The notes under the pieces: generated by a model
Seen by the model: the letters and a program-made list of their open reading frames with translations, nothing else
The model's database searches: none
What the model was told of the DNA's origin: nothing
DNA from: Aquincola tertiaricarbonis
Lineage (GTDB): Bacteria; Pseudomonadota; Gammaproteobacteria; Burkholderiales; Burkholderiaceae_C
Assembly: GCF_023573145.1 (NCBI RefSeq)
Contig: NZ_CP097635.1
Span: 1,984,001 to 2,048,000 of the forward strand
Reading direction: 5' to 3'
Length of the DNA: 64,000 nucleotides
Shown: in pieces, positions 45,495-54,652 of the stretch
How the letters are laid out: each line of letters starts with the position of its first letter
Numbering within the stretch: position 1 is the stretch's first letter
Translations under genes and position numbers: made by a program

Positions 45495-46273
45495 TGGCAC
45501 GCACCTTCATCCCCCGCCCGCTGCGCGGCTGGGTGCTGCCCGCCGCCTTGCTGGCCGCCTGGTGGCTGGCCACCCGCTGGGGCTGGACCACCTCGCCGCT
45601 GCTGGTGCCGCCCGAGAAGGTGTGGGCCACGGCGGTGGAGCAGGTCACCAGCGGCAAGCTGGCCGCGGCCCTGGGCGCCAGCCTGCGGCGCGACCTCATC
45701 GGCTTTGCCATCGGCAGCTCGGCCGGCCTGCTGTTCGGCGCGCTGCTGGGTGCTTCGCGCCTGGCCGACCGGCTGCTGGGCCCCAGCTTCCACACGCTCA
45801 AGCAGATCTCGCTGTTCGCGTGGATCCCGCTGCTGTCGGTGTGGTTCGGCCTGGGCGATGCGGCCAAGGTGGCCTTCCTGTCGCTGGCGGCCTTCTTCCC
45901 GGTGGTGCTCAACACCTACGAAGGCATCCGCAGCGTGCCGGCCGATCTGCTGGAGGTGGCCCGCGTGCTGCGCTTCACGCGCTGGCAGACCTGGCGCCAC
46001 CTGATCCTGCCTTCGGCCTCGCCGTCCATCTTCGCGGGCGTGCACCTGGCGCTCATCTATGCCTGGCTGGCCACGCTGGGCGCCGAGTACCTGCTGGTCT
46101 CGGGCCAGGGCATCGGCAACACCATGATCGACGGCCGCGAGCACTTCTGGATGGACCTGGTGCTGTTCGGCGTCATCGTCGTCGGCCTGGTGGGCTTCGC
46201 CCTCAACTGGATTGCCAGCCGCATCGAAGCACGTGCGCTGGCCTGGCGTGGCCGTTCGGTCGCGCAGTTCTGA
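45494..46273 (+). CDS. ABC transporter permease (Ssu/Tau type), second
   Basis: A 259-residue permease homologous to the preceding one: EVARVLRFTRWQTWRHLILP is its EAA loop. ATG shares one base with the preceding stop (TGATG). Two distinct permeases are unusual for Ssu systems, which use one SsuC, but occur in other family members. Confidence 0.88.
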   Translation: MARTFIPRPLRGWVLPAALLAAWWLATRWGWTTSPLLVPPEKVWATAVEQVTSGKLAAALGASLRRDLIGFAIGSSAGLLFGALLGASRLADRLLGPSFHTLKQISLFAWIPLLSVWFGLGDAAKVAFLSLAAFFPVVLNTYEGIRSVPADLLEVARVLRFTRWQTWRHLILPSASPSIFAGVHLALIYAWLATLGAEYLLVSGQGIGNTMIDGREHFWMDLVLFGVIVVGLVGFALNWIASRIEARALAWRGRSVAQF

Positions 46274-46292
46274 CTCAACCCAAGGAGGTCCC

Positions 46293-47051
46293 ATGGCCCA
46301 CGCAGGCACGCTGCACATCGGCAACCTGAGCAAGCAGTTCGAGGTCAAGGGCCAGGCCCTGCCGGTGCTGCAGAACATCACCCTCACCGTCAACCCGGGT
46401 GAGTTCGTCAGCATCGTCGGCAGCAGCGGCTGCGGCAAGAGCACGCTGCTGCGGCTGATCGTCGGCCTGGAAGCCGACTACCAGGGCGAGGTGCTGCTGG
46501 ACGGCCAGCGCATCGTGGGCACCAGCCTCGACCGCGGCATCGTGTTCCAGGAGCACCGGCTGTTCCCGTGGCTCAACGTGGAGCAGAACATCGCGCTCGG
46601 TCTGCTGAACGCCGAGCAGCCCGAAGCCGACAAGCAGCGCTCGGTGCGCGAGCACATCGCGCTGGTGGGGCTGACAGGGTTCGAGAAGGCTTATCCGCAC
46701 CAGCTCAGCGGCGGCATGTCGCAGCGTGTGGCCATTGCGCGGGCGCTGGTCAGCCGGCCCGAGGTGCTGCTGCTGGACGAGCCTTTCGGCGCGCTCGACG
46801 CCATCACCCGCGCGCACCTGCAGCAGGAGCTTCACCGCATCTGGCTGGCCGAGGGCATCACCATGATCCTGGTCACCCACGACGTGGAAGAGGCCGTGTA
46901 CCTGGGCCAGAAGGTGGTGGTGATGGAGCCGCGGCCCGGCCGCATCCGCCGCACGGTGCCGGTGCCGCTGAGCTACCCGCGCGACCGGCTGAGCGCCGGC
47001 TTCAACCAGGCCAAGGAAGAAGTGCTGGCCGAGTTCGCCGGCACGGCTTGA
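46293..47051 (+). CDS. ABC transporter ATP-binding protein (Ssu/Tau type)
   Basis: A 252-residue ATPase: Walker [10 protein letters not shown]-loop [11 protein letters not shown], signature LSGGM (Met instead of Gln), Walker [15 protein letters not shown]-loop [11 protein letters not shown]. Ribosome site AAGGAGG ends 6 nt before ATG 46293. Third gene of the importer in this operon. Confidence 0.9.
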   Translation: MAHAGTLHIGNLSKQFEVKGQALPVLQNITLTVNPGEFVSIVGSSGCGKSTLLRLIVGLEADYQGEVLLDGQRIVGTSLDRGIVFQEHRLFPWLNVEQNIALGLLNAEQPEADKQRSVREHIALVGLTGFEKAYPHQLSGGMSQRVAIARALVSRPEVLLLDEPFGALDAITRAHLQQELHRIWLAEGITMILVTHDVEEAVYLGQKVVVMEPRPGRIRRTVPVPLSYPRDRLSAGFNQAKEEVLAEFAGTA

Positions 47052-47081
47052 GGCCGCAGTGGTCCAGACAAGGAGGGAACC

Positions 47082-48434
47082 ATGACCCAACGCAAGCTGC
47101 GCCTCGGCGCTTTCATCATGGCCACCGGCCACCACATCGCGGCCTGGCGGCACCCGGGCTCGCAGGCCGATGCTGGCATCAACATCGACCACTACGTGCA
47201 GCTGGCGCAAACCGCCGAGCGCGGGCTGTTCGACCAGGTGTTCGTGGCCGACAGCCCCGGCCAGCGCCACCGTGGCGACGAAGATTCGCTCAGCCGCCAG
47301 GGCCGCGTCTCGTACTTCGAGCCGGTGACGTTGTGGGCCGCGCTGTCGCAGGTCACCCGGCACATCGGCTTCGTGGCCACGGCCAGCACCACCTACGAAG
47401 ACCCCTACCTGCTGGCGCGCAAGTTCGCGTCGCTGGACCACATCAGCAAGGGCCGTGCGGCCTGGAACGTGGTGACCACCAGCGCCGACAACGTGCACGG
47501 CAACTTCGGCCTGGCGGCCCACCCCGACCCCGCCGCGCGCTATGCGCGGGCGCATGAGTTCGTCGAGGTGGTCAAGGGCCTGTGGGACAGCTTCGAGGAC
47601 GACGCCTTCGTGCGCGATGCGTCCACCGGCGTGTACTTCGACCCGCGCAAGCTGCATGCGCTGAACCACGTCGGCAAGCACTTCAAGGTGGAAGGGCCGC
47701 TCAACATTGAGCGGCCGCCGCAGGGCCATCCGGTGATCGTGCAGGCCGGCTCGTCGGAAGACGGCAAGGAGCTGGCCGCGGCCACCGCCGAGGCCATCTT
47801 CACCGCCTGGACCAGTCGCGAAGAGGCGCAGGCCTTCTACACCGACGTCAAGGGCCGCATGGCCAAGTACGGCCGCCGGCCCGAGCAGCTGCTGGTGCTG
47901 CCCGGCATCTCGCCGGTGATCGGCCGCACCGAAGAAGAAGCCCGGGCCAAGTGGGCCGAGCTGCAGGCGCTGATCCATCCTTCGGTGGGCTTGAACGTGC
48001 TGCAGCCCTTCTGGCCCCACGACGACCTGAGCCGCTGGGACCTGGACGCACCGCCGCCCTACTACCCCGAGCCGCCCCAGGGCGTGAACAGCCGGGCGCA
48101 TGTGGTCATCCAGCTGGCACGGCGTGAGCGCTTCACCGTGCGCCAGCTGTACGAGTACCTGGCCGGCGCCCGCGGCCACTGGGTGGTGGTGGGCACGCCG
48201 GCGCAGATCGCCGACCAGATGCAGGACTGGTTCGAGCATGGCGCGGCCGACGGCTTCAACGTGATGCCGCCGGTGCTGCCGCAATCGCTGGACGAGTTTG
48301 TGGACCTGGTGGTGCCCGAACTGCAGCGGCGCGGCCTGTTCCGCACCGCCTACGAAGGCCGCACCCTGCGCGAGAACCTGGGCCTGGCCCGACCGGCCAG
48401 CCGCTATGCCAACCCGGCCGCACAAGCGGCCTGA
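47082..48434 (+). CDS. FMNH2-dependent monooxygenase, DszA/NtaA/SnaA family (second)
   Basis: A 450-residue luciferase-fold enzyme: LGAFIMATGHHIAAWRHPGS, FASLDHISKGRAAWNVVTTS and VIVQAGSSEDGKELAA are landmarks. It shares its C-terminus (LFRTAYEGRTLRENLGLARP) with the enzyme at 62529-63869. It probably desulfonates or oxidises the compound imported by the upstream ABC genes. AAGGAGGG lies upstream of the ATG. Confidence 0.87.
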   Translation: MTQRKLRLGAFIMATGHHIAAWRHPGSQADAGINIDHYVQLAQTAERGLFDQVFVADSPGQRHRGDEDSLSRQGRVSYFEPVTLWAALSQVTRHIGFVATASTTYEDPYLLARKFASLDHISKGRAAWNVVTTSADNVHGNFGLAAHPDPAARYARAHEFVEVVKGLWDSFEDDAFVRDASTGVYFDPRKLHALNHVGKHFKVEGPLNIERPPQGHPVIVQAGSSEDGKELAAATAEAIFTAWTSREEAQAFYTDVKGRMAKYGRRPEQLLVLPGISPVIGRTEEEARAKWAELQALIHPSVGLNVLQPFWPHDDLSRWDLDAPPPYYPEPPQGVNSRAHVVIQLARRERFTVRQLYEYLAGARGHWVVVGTPAQIADQMQDWFEHGAADGFNVMPPVLPQSLDEFVDLVVPELQRRGLFRTAYEGRTLRENLGLARPASRYANPAAQAA

Positions 48435-48449
48435 AGTGAGGGAGGTTCC

Positions 48450-50216
48450 ATGAGCGACCCATTGACGACCAGCCGCCGCGGCTTTTTGCTGCAGGCCGGT
48501 GCCGGCCTGGCCGCGGGCACCGCGCTGCAGGCGCAGGCCCAGACCACCGCGGCTGCACCCGGGGCAGCCAGGCCCGCCGCGCCGGCCGACGTGCCCGACG
48601 TCCAACTGGCCGACGAGCAGTTCCGCCGTCGCGCCTACGAGGTGCGCACCGCGCTGGCCAAGGCCGCGGCCGATCAACCGGTGCCGCCACACCCCACCAA
48701 CGGTGATGAGGCGCGCTACCCCAACCGCATCGGCAGCGACACCCGCGCGCTGCCGCACAACGCCCGCGGCGAGGTGGACCCCACGGCCTGGCGCCTGGCC
48801 ACCGCGGCCTTCGCCAGCCGCGAGCCGGCCGACTTCGAGAAGATTCCGCTGGGGGGCACCCGCAAGCTGCTGAACCCGGTGGGCACGCTGGCCGTGAGCC
48901 TGGACGGCCTGAACGCCTCGCAGTTCGCGCTGCCGCCGGCCCCCGCGCTGGCCAGCGCGGCCCGCGCCAGCGAGGCCATCGAGATCTACTGGGCCGCGCT
49001 GCTGCGCGACGTGCCCTTCAGCGAGTTCCGCGACGACACGCGCCACCGCGAGGTGCTGGCCGCGGTGGCCGAGCTGGACAAGGCGCCCGACTTCCACGGT
49101 CCGCGCCTCAACGGCCGCGTGACGCCGCAGACCCTGCTGCGCGGCGCGGTGCTGTACGTGGACGAGCGCGATCCCAGCGGCCGCACCGGGCGCTGGGCCA
49201 CGCCGCCGGGCGTGACCGACGGGCCCTACATCTCGCAGTTCCTGTACCGCGACGTGCCCTTCGGCGCGCAAAGCCTGTCGGCCCGCATCCGCAGCTACAC
49301 GCCCGCCAACGAGCACCTGACCCGCTTCGAAGACTGGCTGGCCGTGCAGAACGGCCAGGCGCCCAAGGCGCGGGTGGTGCACGATCCGCAGCACCGCTAC
49401 ATCGCCACCACGCGGGACCTGGCGGCCTATGCGCACTCGGCCGCGGCCTTCGGCGTCATCGCCAACCAGTTGCTCAGCAGCGCGGCCAATGCGGCCGACC
49501 CTTCGTTCGGCGGCGTGTTTCCGGCAGGGCAGAGCACGCTGGCCCCGAACAACCCCTACCTGCGCTCCAAGACGCAGGGCGGTGCCTCGGGCACCTTCGG
49601 CGCGGCCTACTTCCAGTCGCTCATCTCGCTGGCGGCTTCGCTGGGCATCCGCATCAACTACTACCAGAAGTGGTACGAGCAGCGCATCCTGCGGCCCGAG
49701 GCCTTCGGCGGCCTGGTGCAGCAGCGCCTGGCCGGTGGCATCACCGATTACCCGGTGCACGAGGCCTTCCTCGGCTCGCAGGCGCTGGAGCGCAGCCGCG
49801 CCCGCAACGGCAGCTTCCTGCTGCCGCAGGTGTACCCCGAGGGCGCGCCCATCCACTCTTCCTACCCCGGCGGCGCCGCCATCATCGGCGCGGTCACGGC
49901 CACGCTGCTCAAGGCCTTCTACGACGAGAGCCTGGTGCTGCCCAACCCGGTGCAGCCCGACCCGGCCGACCCCACGCGGCTGGTGCCCTACGTGGGCCCG
50001 CCGCTCACGCTGGGCGGCGAGCTGAACAAGCTGGCCCTGAACTACGGCAGCGGCCGCACCGCCGCCGGCATCCACTGGCGCTCCGATGCGGCGGCCTCGT
50101 ATGCGCAGGGCGAGAACCTGGTCATCAGCCTGCTGCGTGAGCAGAAGGCCACTTTCCGCGAGCCGTTCGAAGGCTTTGCCTTCACCCGGTTCGACGGCAC
50201 CCGCGTCGTCATCTGA
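48450..50216 (+). CDS. vanadium-haloperoxidase/PAP2 family protein lacking the catalytic His
   Basis: A 588-residue Tat-exported protein (SRRGFLLQAG signal). The helical PAP2-like core matches vanadium haloperoxidases: Lys407 and Arg412/415 in QKWYEQRILRPE and Arg536/His542 in GRTAAGIHWRSD, the latter binding vanadate. The central motif, normally YPSGHA, reads YPGGAA (472-477), so the catalytic His is Ala476. Activity as haloperoxidase or phosphatase is doubtful; it may bind an oxyanion. It lies between a monooxygenase and a dioxygenase gene in a sulfur operon, which suggests a role with sulfur oxyanions or esters. Confidence 0.8.
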   Translation: MSDPLTTSRRGFLLQAGAGLAAGTALQAQAQTTAAAPGAARPAAPADVPDVQLADEQFRRRAYEVRTALAKAAADQPVPPHPTNGDEARYPNRIGSDTRALPHNARGEVDPTAWRLATAAFASREPADFEKIPLGGTRKLLNPVGTLAVSLDGLNASQFALPPAPALASAARASEAIEIYWAALLRDVPFSEFRDDTRHREVLAAVAELDKAPDFHGPRLNGRVTPQTLLRGAVLYVDERDPSGRTGRWATPPGVTDGPYISQFLYRDVPFGAQSLSARIRSYTPANEHLTRFEDWLAVQNGQAPKARVVHDPQHRYIATTRDLAAYAHSAAAFGVIANQLLSSAANAADPSFGGVFPAGQSTLAPNNPYLRSKTQGGASGTFGAAYFQSLISLAASLGIRINYYQKWYEQRILRPEAFGGLVQQRLAGGITDYPVHEAFLGSQALERSRARNGSFLLPQVYPEGAPIHSSYPGGAAIIGAVTATLLKAFYDESLVLPNPVQPDPADPTRLVPYVGPPLTLGGELNKLALNYGSGRTAAGIHWRSDAAASYAQGENLVISLLREQKATFREPFEGFAFTRFDGTRVVI

Positions 50217-50235
50217 CGCACCCCAAGGAGAACTC

Positions 50236-51129
50236 ATGAGTGCAGTGATCGATCAAGTGAGCCTGGACATCGTGCCGGTGGCCGGCCGCATCGGCGCCGA
50301 GGTGCGCGGCCTGCGGCTGTCGGGCCAGCTGGCGCCCGACACCTTCCAGGCGCTGCAGCAGGCGCTGTACCGCCACAAGGTGCTGTTCGTGCGCGGCCAG
50401 CAGCACCTGGACGATGCCGGCCAGGAAGCCTTCGCCCGCTTGTGGGGCGAGTTGGTGGAACACCCCACCGTGCCCTCCAAGGACGGCACGTGGCTGCTGG
50501 AGCTGGACTCGCGCCACGGCGGCCGTGCCAACTCCTGGCATACCGACGTGACCTTCGAGGTGGACTATCCGCAGGTCAGCATCCTGCGGGCGGTGGTCAT
50601 TCCGCCCTACGGCGGCGACACCGTGTGGGCCAATACCGCGCTGGCCTATGACGAGCTGCCGGCCTCGCTCAAGACCCTGGCCGACCAGCTGTGGGCGGTG
50701 CACAGCAACCACTACGACTATGCCGCCACCCGCATCGAGCCCGATGCCCATGGCGCCCGCAAGTACCAGGAGGTGTTCACCCGCCGGCTGATCGAGGCCG
50801 AGCATCCGCTGGTGCGCGTGCACCCGGTCACCGGTGAGCGCACGCTGGTCTCGGGCCACTTCATCCAGCGCTTCATCGGCTACAACACGCAGGACAGCGA
50901 CCTGCTGTTCCAGCTGTTCCAGAACCACATCACGCGGCTGGAGAACACCGTGCGCTGGCGCTGGCAGGTGGGCGACGTGGCCCTGTGGGACAACCGCGCC
51001 ACCCAGCACTACGCCACCAACGACTATGGCGACCAGCACCGCGTGGTGCGCCGCGTGACCGTGGCCGGCGACGTGCCGGTGTCGGTGGACGGCCAGCGCA
51101 GCCGGGTGCGCAGCCCAGCCGCTCAATGA
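50236..51129 (+). CDS. TauD/AtsK-family 2-oxoglutarate-dependent dioxygenase
   Basis: A 297-residue Fe(II) dioxygenase. The iron ligands are His102 and Asp104 (WHTDVTF) and His258 (WDNRATQHYA); a conserved Arg in the HRVVRRV segment binds 2-oxoglutarate. The family releases sulfite from taurine (TauD) or sulfate from alkyl sulfates (AtsK). The sequence reads closer to AtsK to me, and AtsR-like binding proteins upstream support that, but TauD is not excluded. AAGGAG precedes ATG 50236. Confidence 0.88.
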   Translation: MSAVIDQVSLDIVPVAGRIGAEVRGLRLSGQLAPDTFQALQQALYRHKVLFVRGQQHLDDAGQEAFARLWGELVEHPTVPSKDGTWLLELDSRHGGRANSWHTDVTFEVDYPQVSILRAVVIPPYGGDTVWANTALAYDELPASLKTLADQLWAVHSNHYDYAATRIEPDAHGARKYQEVFTRRLIEAEHPLVRVHPVTGERTLVSGHFIQRFIGYNTQDSDLLFQLFQNHITRLENTVRWRWQVGDVALWDNRATQHYATNDYGDQHRVVRRVTVAGDVPVSVDGQRSRVRSPAAQ

Positions 51130-52094
51130 GCCGACGGTTCCACCCTGCCGCCACGCGCCGCCAGCTGCTGGGCCTGGGCCTGGCGGCCGCGCTGCCGCTC
51201 GCAGCGCGGGCCGCCGGGCCTGCCGACAAGCTGCGCATCGGCTTCCAGAAGTCGTCGACCCTGATGATCTTCCTGAAGTCGCGCGGCACGCTGGAAAAGG
51301 CGCTGGCGCCGCTGAACGTGGCGGTGTCGTGGCACGAGTTCACCTCGGGCCTGCCGCTGCTGGAGGCGCTCAACATCGGCGCCATCGACCTCAGCGCCGA
51401 CGTGGCCGATGCCGTGCCGCCCTTTGCGCTGGCGGCCGGTGCCAAGCTCACCTATGTGGCCATCGAGACGCCGTCGCCGCAGGCGCAGGCCATCGTGGTG
51501 CGCAAGGACTCGCCCATCACCAGCGTCGCCCAGCTCAAGGGCCAGAAGATCGCGTTCGCCAAGGGCGCCGGCGCGCATTTCCTGCTGCTGGAGGCGCTGG
51601 CGGCCCACGGGCTCGGCGTGCGAGACATCGAGCCCGCCTACCTGAGCCCGGCGGACGGCCGTGCGGCATTTGAAGGCGGCAACGTGGCCGCCTGGGTGAT
51701 CTGGGACCCGTTCCTGTCGGCGGTGCAGCGCCAGGCCGGCGCCCGCATCCTGCTGGACGGCACGCGCCTGTTCGCCTACCGGCGCTTCTACCTGGCCGCC
51801 ACGCCGTATGCGCAACGGCGCAGCGACGTGCTGGCCACGGTGTACGCCGAGCTGCAGCGGGCCGGTGAGTGGATCAAGCAGAACCCGGGGCCGGCGGCCG
51901 AATGGCATGCCCCGGTGATCGGCCTGGACGCGGCCACCGTCGAGGCTGCCAACCTGCGCCGCAGCTACCGCGTGCAGCCGGTGGATGGCGAGGCGCTGGC
52001 CGAGCAGCAGCGCATCGCCGATGCCTTCGTGCAGGCGCAGATCCTGCCGCGCAAGCTGGTGATCGCCGAGTCGCCGGTGTGGCGACCTGCGTGA
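51126..52094 (+). CDS. SsuA-family substrate-binding protein (paralogue of ssuA)
   Basis: A 322-residue periplasmic protein with a Tat-like signal (RRQLLGLGLAAALP). IGFQKSSTLMIFLKSRGTLE and [20 protein letters not shown] are nearly the wording of SsuA at 18723-19676, so it is a duplicate specialised to another ligand. ATG overlaps the dioxygenase stop (ATGA). Last gene of the nine-gene operon, which therefore has three binding proteins. Confidence 0.9.
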   Translation: MSRRFHPAATRRQLLGLGLAAALPLAARAAGPADKLRIGFQKSSTLMIFLKSRGTLEKALAPLNVAVSWHEFTSGLPLLEALNIGAIDLSADVADAVPPFALAAGAKLTYVAIETPSPQAQAIVVRKDSPITSVAQLKGQKIAFAKGAGAHFLLLEALAAHGLGVRDIEPAYLSPADGRAAFEGGNVAAWVIWDPFLSAVQRQAGARILLDGTRLFAYRRFYLAATPYAQRRSDVLATVYAELQRAGEWIKQNPGPAAEWHAPVIGLDAATVEAANLRRSYRVQPVDGEALAEQQRIADAFVQAQILPRKLVIAESPVWRPA

Positions 52095-52187
52095 TCGATC
52101 GATGCGCTGGCTGGGCCCGCAAAAGCCCGTCCGGCGCTGGAGTAGACTGCACAGAATCCTGTCATCTACCCCGCCAAGGAGCCGGCC

Positions 52188-52517
52188 ATGGGCTTTTCAG
52201 CCAGCGATGTGGTGCCGTTCACCCAGGCGCGCGCCAACCTGTCCGAGCTGGCCGACCAGGCCAAGGCTGGCGCCGAGAAGATCATCACCAAGAACGGCAA
52301 GAGCTACGTCGCCCTCATCGATGCGGACCGGCTTGACTACTACCACCGCCTGGAGCGCGAGCGCATCCACCTGCTGCTGATCGATGACGCCAGGCGCGGC
52401 CTGGCCGACATCGAGGCTGGCCGCACCGTGGGGGCCGATGCCGCCATCGCCCAGCTTCAGCAGCGCCGCGCCGCAGTGGCAAAGACAGCAGGCAAGACCG
52501 CCAAGAAGCGTGGGTGA
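52188..52517 (+). CDS. Phd/YefM-type antitoxin
   Basis: A 109-residue antitoxin. The N-terminal domain, VVPFTQARANLSELADQAKAG with TKNGKSYVALIDADRLDYY, is the Phd/YefM dimerisation and DNA-binding part. The C-terminal 40 residues are charged and basic (KTAGKTAKKRG), the toxin-binding tail. AAGGAG lies upstream. It overlaps the toxin gene. Confidence 0.82.
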   Translation: MGFSASDVVPFTQARANLSELADQAKAGAEKIITKNGKSYVALIDADRLDYYHRLERERIHLLLIDDARRGLADIEAGRTVGADAAIAQLQQRRAAVAKTAGKTAKKRG

Positions 52518-52911
52518 GGATCGGTACCGGGTCGAGCTGACCGCGAGCTTTCTGGAGCGGCTGAACGCCATCGAGGCGTTCTTGACCGAAGCCGACGCGG
52601 CCTTTGCCTTCGACGACCTGCTGGCCGAACTGCGCGCCACGGTCATCCCCAACCTGGCCCGTTTCCCCCGCATCGGCCGGCGCTACCTGGACAACCCGCC
52701 GCAATCGGCCGAGGCCCTGGCCCAGCTCGCAGCGCTGCCGGCCGGCGCTGCCAGCGCCTTGCGCGAGTACCTGCATGGCGACTACCTGTTGCTCTACACG
52801 GCCATGGACGCCCCTGCGACGGTTTATCTGCTGTCCATCCGCCACCACCGACAACTCTCTTTCGATTTTGGGCGCCTCTGGCCTGGCGCTGGAATGCCGC
52901 CTTCCGAGTGA
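52510..52911 (+). CDS. RelE/ParE-superfamily toxin
   Basis: A 133-residue protein, long for the family. RVELTASFLERLNAIEAFL starts the fold and YLLLYTAMDAPATVYLLSIRHHRQL is the C-terminal strand and catalytic segment. GTG 52510 overlaps the antitoxin stop by 8 bp. Target (gyrase or mRNA) unknown. The pair is the second complete toxin-antitoxin locus in the window. Confidence 0.75.
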   Translation: MGEDRYRVELTASFLERLNAIEAFLTEADAAFAFDDLLAELRATVIPNLARFPRIGRRYLDNPPQSAEALAQLAALPAGAASALREYLHGDYLLLYTAMDAPATVYLLSIRHHRQLSFDFGRLWPGAGMPPSE

Positions 52912-52974
52912 ACGCCGTGCAAATCGAACAGGCCCTTGTTCAAGGCCATCATGGCGCGGCCGTGACCGGCCTGA

Positions 52975-54567
52975 TCAATCGATACGCGTGTAGCGCAGTT
53001 CCAGCTGGTTGTTGGCGCGGTGCGGAGTGCTGATGTTCTCACGCACCGCCCAGGGCGTGACCTGGTGGTGCAGCGGGATCAGCGCCACGTCGTCCTGTGC
53101 CAGCTTCAGCGTCTGGCGCAGGTCCTGCGTGCGGCGCTGCGGGTCGGACTCGGTCTTCAGCTTGTCGATCAGCGTGTCCAGCGCCGGGTTGCTGTAGCGC
53201 CCGTAGTTCCAGTTGCCGTCGGCGCCGGTGCCCACAGTGCGCACCAGCGACTGCAGCGTGTACAGCGCATCGAAGGTGGGCACACCCCAGCCGAACAGGT
53301 ACAGGCTGGTGTCGTTGCGCGCGATCTTCTGGAAGAAGGTGGTGGCCGGCTGCGCATTCAGCCGCGCGGTGATGCCCACCCGTGCGAAGTAGCTGGTCAG
53401 CGCCTTGCAGATCTCCTCGTCGTTCACGTAGCGGTTGTTGGGGCAGTCCAGCGTCACCTCGAAGCCGTTGGGGTAGCCCGCTTCGGCCAGCAGCGCCTTG
53501 GCCTTGGCCGGGTCGTAGGGCAGGCGGCGGTCGCCCTCGGCCGTCCAGCCCGCCACCTGCGGCGCCACGTAGGCGCCGGCAGGCTGTGAAAGGCCGCGCA
53601 TCACCACACGCTGCAGCGTGACGGCATCGATGGCGTGGTACAGCGCCTGCCGCACGCGCAGGTCCTTGAAGGGGTTGCGGCCCTTCACGTTGGCGTAGGC
53701 CAGCTCGTCGCGCTGCTGGTCCAGGCCCAGGAAGATGGTGCGGAACTCGGGCCCTTCGATCAGCTTGACGCCGGGGGTGCTGCGCAGCTTCTGGATGTCT
53801 TGCGTCGCAGGGTCGAGCACGAAATCCACCTCGCCCGACAGCAGCGCGGCCAGCCGCGTGGCATCAGACGCGATGGGTTGGAACACCACCTCGGTGACGT
53901 TGCCCTGCATCTTGCCCCACCAGTTCGGGTTGGCCACCAGCACGGTGCGCGCGTCGGCCTGCGTGCTCTTGAGCATGTAGGGGCCGGTGCCGTTGGCATT
54001 GCGCACCGCGTAGGTCTCTTCGCGCTGGGCGAAGTTCTGCGGCTGGTCCACCTTGTTCTTCACGGCCCAGGCGCGGCTCATGATGCGCACCATGGTCAGC
54101 TGGCGCAGCAGCACCGGGTTGGGGGCGGCCAGGCGCAGCTCCACCGTGCCGTCGTCGATGCGACGTACGTTCTCCACGCCGGCAAGGTAGGCCTTGACGC
54201 CCGAAGAGGGCGCCATCGCCCGCTCCAGCGAGAACACCACGTCGTCGGCGGTGAAAGGAGTGCCGTCATGGAAGCGCACGCCATTGCGCAGCTTGAAGCG
54301 CCAGGTGCGCGCATCCGGTTGGGTCCATTGCGTGGCCAGGCCGGGCTCGATGTTGAAGCCCTGGTCGTAATGCACCAGCGCGTCGTGGGTATAGGCGGCG
54401 AAGGCGGTGGCCGGTCCCACGTTGAGCGCATGCGGGTCGAAGGTCAGCACGTCGCCCTGGGCGGTCCAACGGAAGGTCTTGGCCTGCAGCGGCAGGGCGG
54501 CGGCCAGGGCGATGCCGCAGGCCAGCAGGCCGGCGCGCAGGGCGGAGGTCTTGAGGATGTGTCGCAT
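52975..54567 (-). CDS. DppA/OppA-type substrate-binding protein (orphan)
   Basis: A 530-residue cluster-C binding protein (SBP_bac_5), usual length. Signal peptide to about residue 28 (LPLQAK). LRNGVRFHDGTPFTADDVVFS is the family hallmark. Such proteins bind peptides, glutathione, nickel or other ligands. No permease or ATPase genes are adjacent, so it is an orphan. Its sulfur-type promoter suggests a thiol- or sulfur-containing ligand (glutathione, cysteine peptides), which is inference. Confidence 0.87.
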   Translation of the reverse strand: MRHILKTSALRAGLLACGIALAAALPLQAKTFRWTAQGDVLTFDPHALNVGPATAFAAYTHDALVHYDQGFNIEPGLATQWTQPDARTWRFKLRNGVRFHDGTPFTADDVVFSLERAMAPSSGVKAYLAGVENVRRIDDGTVELRLAAPNPVLLRQLTMVRIMSRAWAVKNKVDQPQNFAQREETYAVRNANGTGPYMLKSTQADARTVLVANPNWWGKMQGNVTEVVFQPIASDATRLAALLSGEVDFVLDPATQDIQKLRSTPGVKLIEGPEFRTIFLGLDQQRDELAYANVKGRNPFKDLRVRQALYHAIDAVTLQRVVMRGLSQPAGAYVAPQVAGWTAEGDRRLPYDPAKAKALLAEAGYPNGFEVTLDCPNNRYVNDEEICKALTSYFARVGITARLNAQPATTFFQKIARNDTSLYLFGWGVPTFDALYTLQSLVRTVGTGADGNWNYGRYSNPALDTLIDKLKTESDPQRRTQDLRQTLKLAQDDVALIPLHHQVTPWAVRENISTPHRANNQLELRYTRID

Positions 54568-54596
54568 GAGATCGCACAGCGGTGGGCAGGGCGCGC

Positions 54597-54650
54597 ATTG
54601 TGGCCAATGAGGCCGGCGCCGCCAACGAAGCGGGGCGCATGACCTCATGC
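54597..54650 (-). promoter_or_regulatory. sulfur-type promoter of the orphan binding-protein gene
   Basis: Minus strand: TTGGCG (54620-54625, in GCTTCGTTGGCG), 17-bp spacer, CACAAT (54597-54602). GCATGAGG begins 25 nt before the -35 at 54650. Leader of about 24 nt. Confidence 0.55.
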
Positions 54651-54652
54651 GC
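54635..54652. promoter_or_regulatory. 18-bp palindrome at the sulfur-type activator position
   Basis: GCGCATGA and TCATGCGC are perfect 8-bp arms around CC. The palindrome includes the GCATGA half-site of the adjoining promoter and overlaps the last codons of the neighbouring PEP-CTERM gene. Confidence 0.5.

Noticed and set aside
46275..50237. Very long minus-strand open frame (about 1320 codons)
   Set aside because: It is antisense to five well-supported genes, is rich in His, Arg, Gly and Ala as mirror frames of GC-rich genes are, and matches no family.
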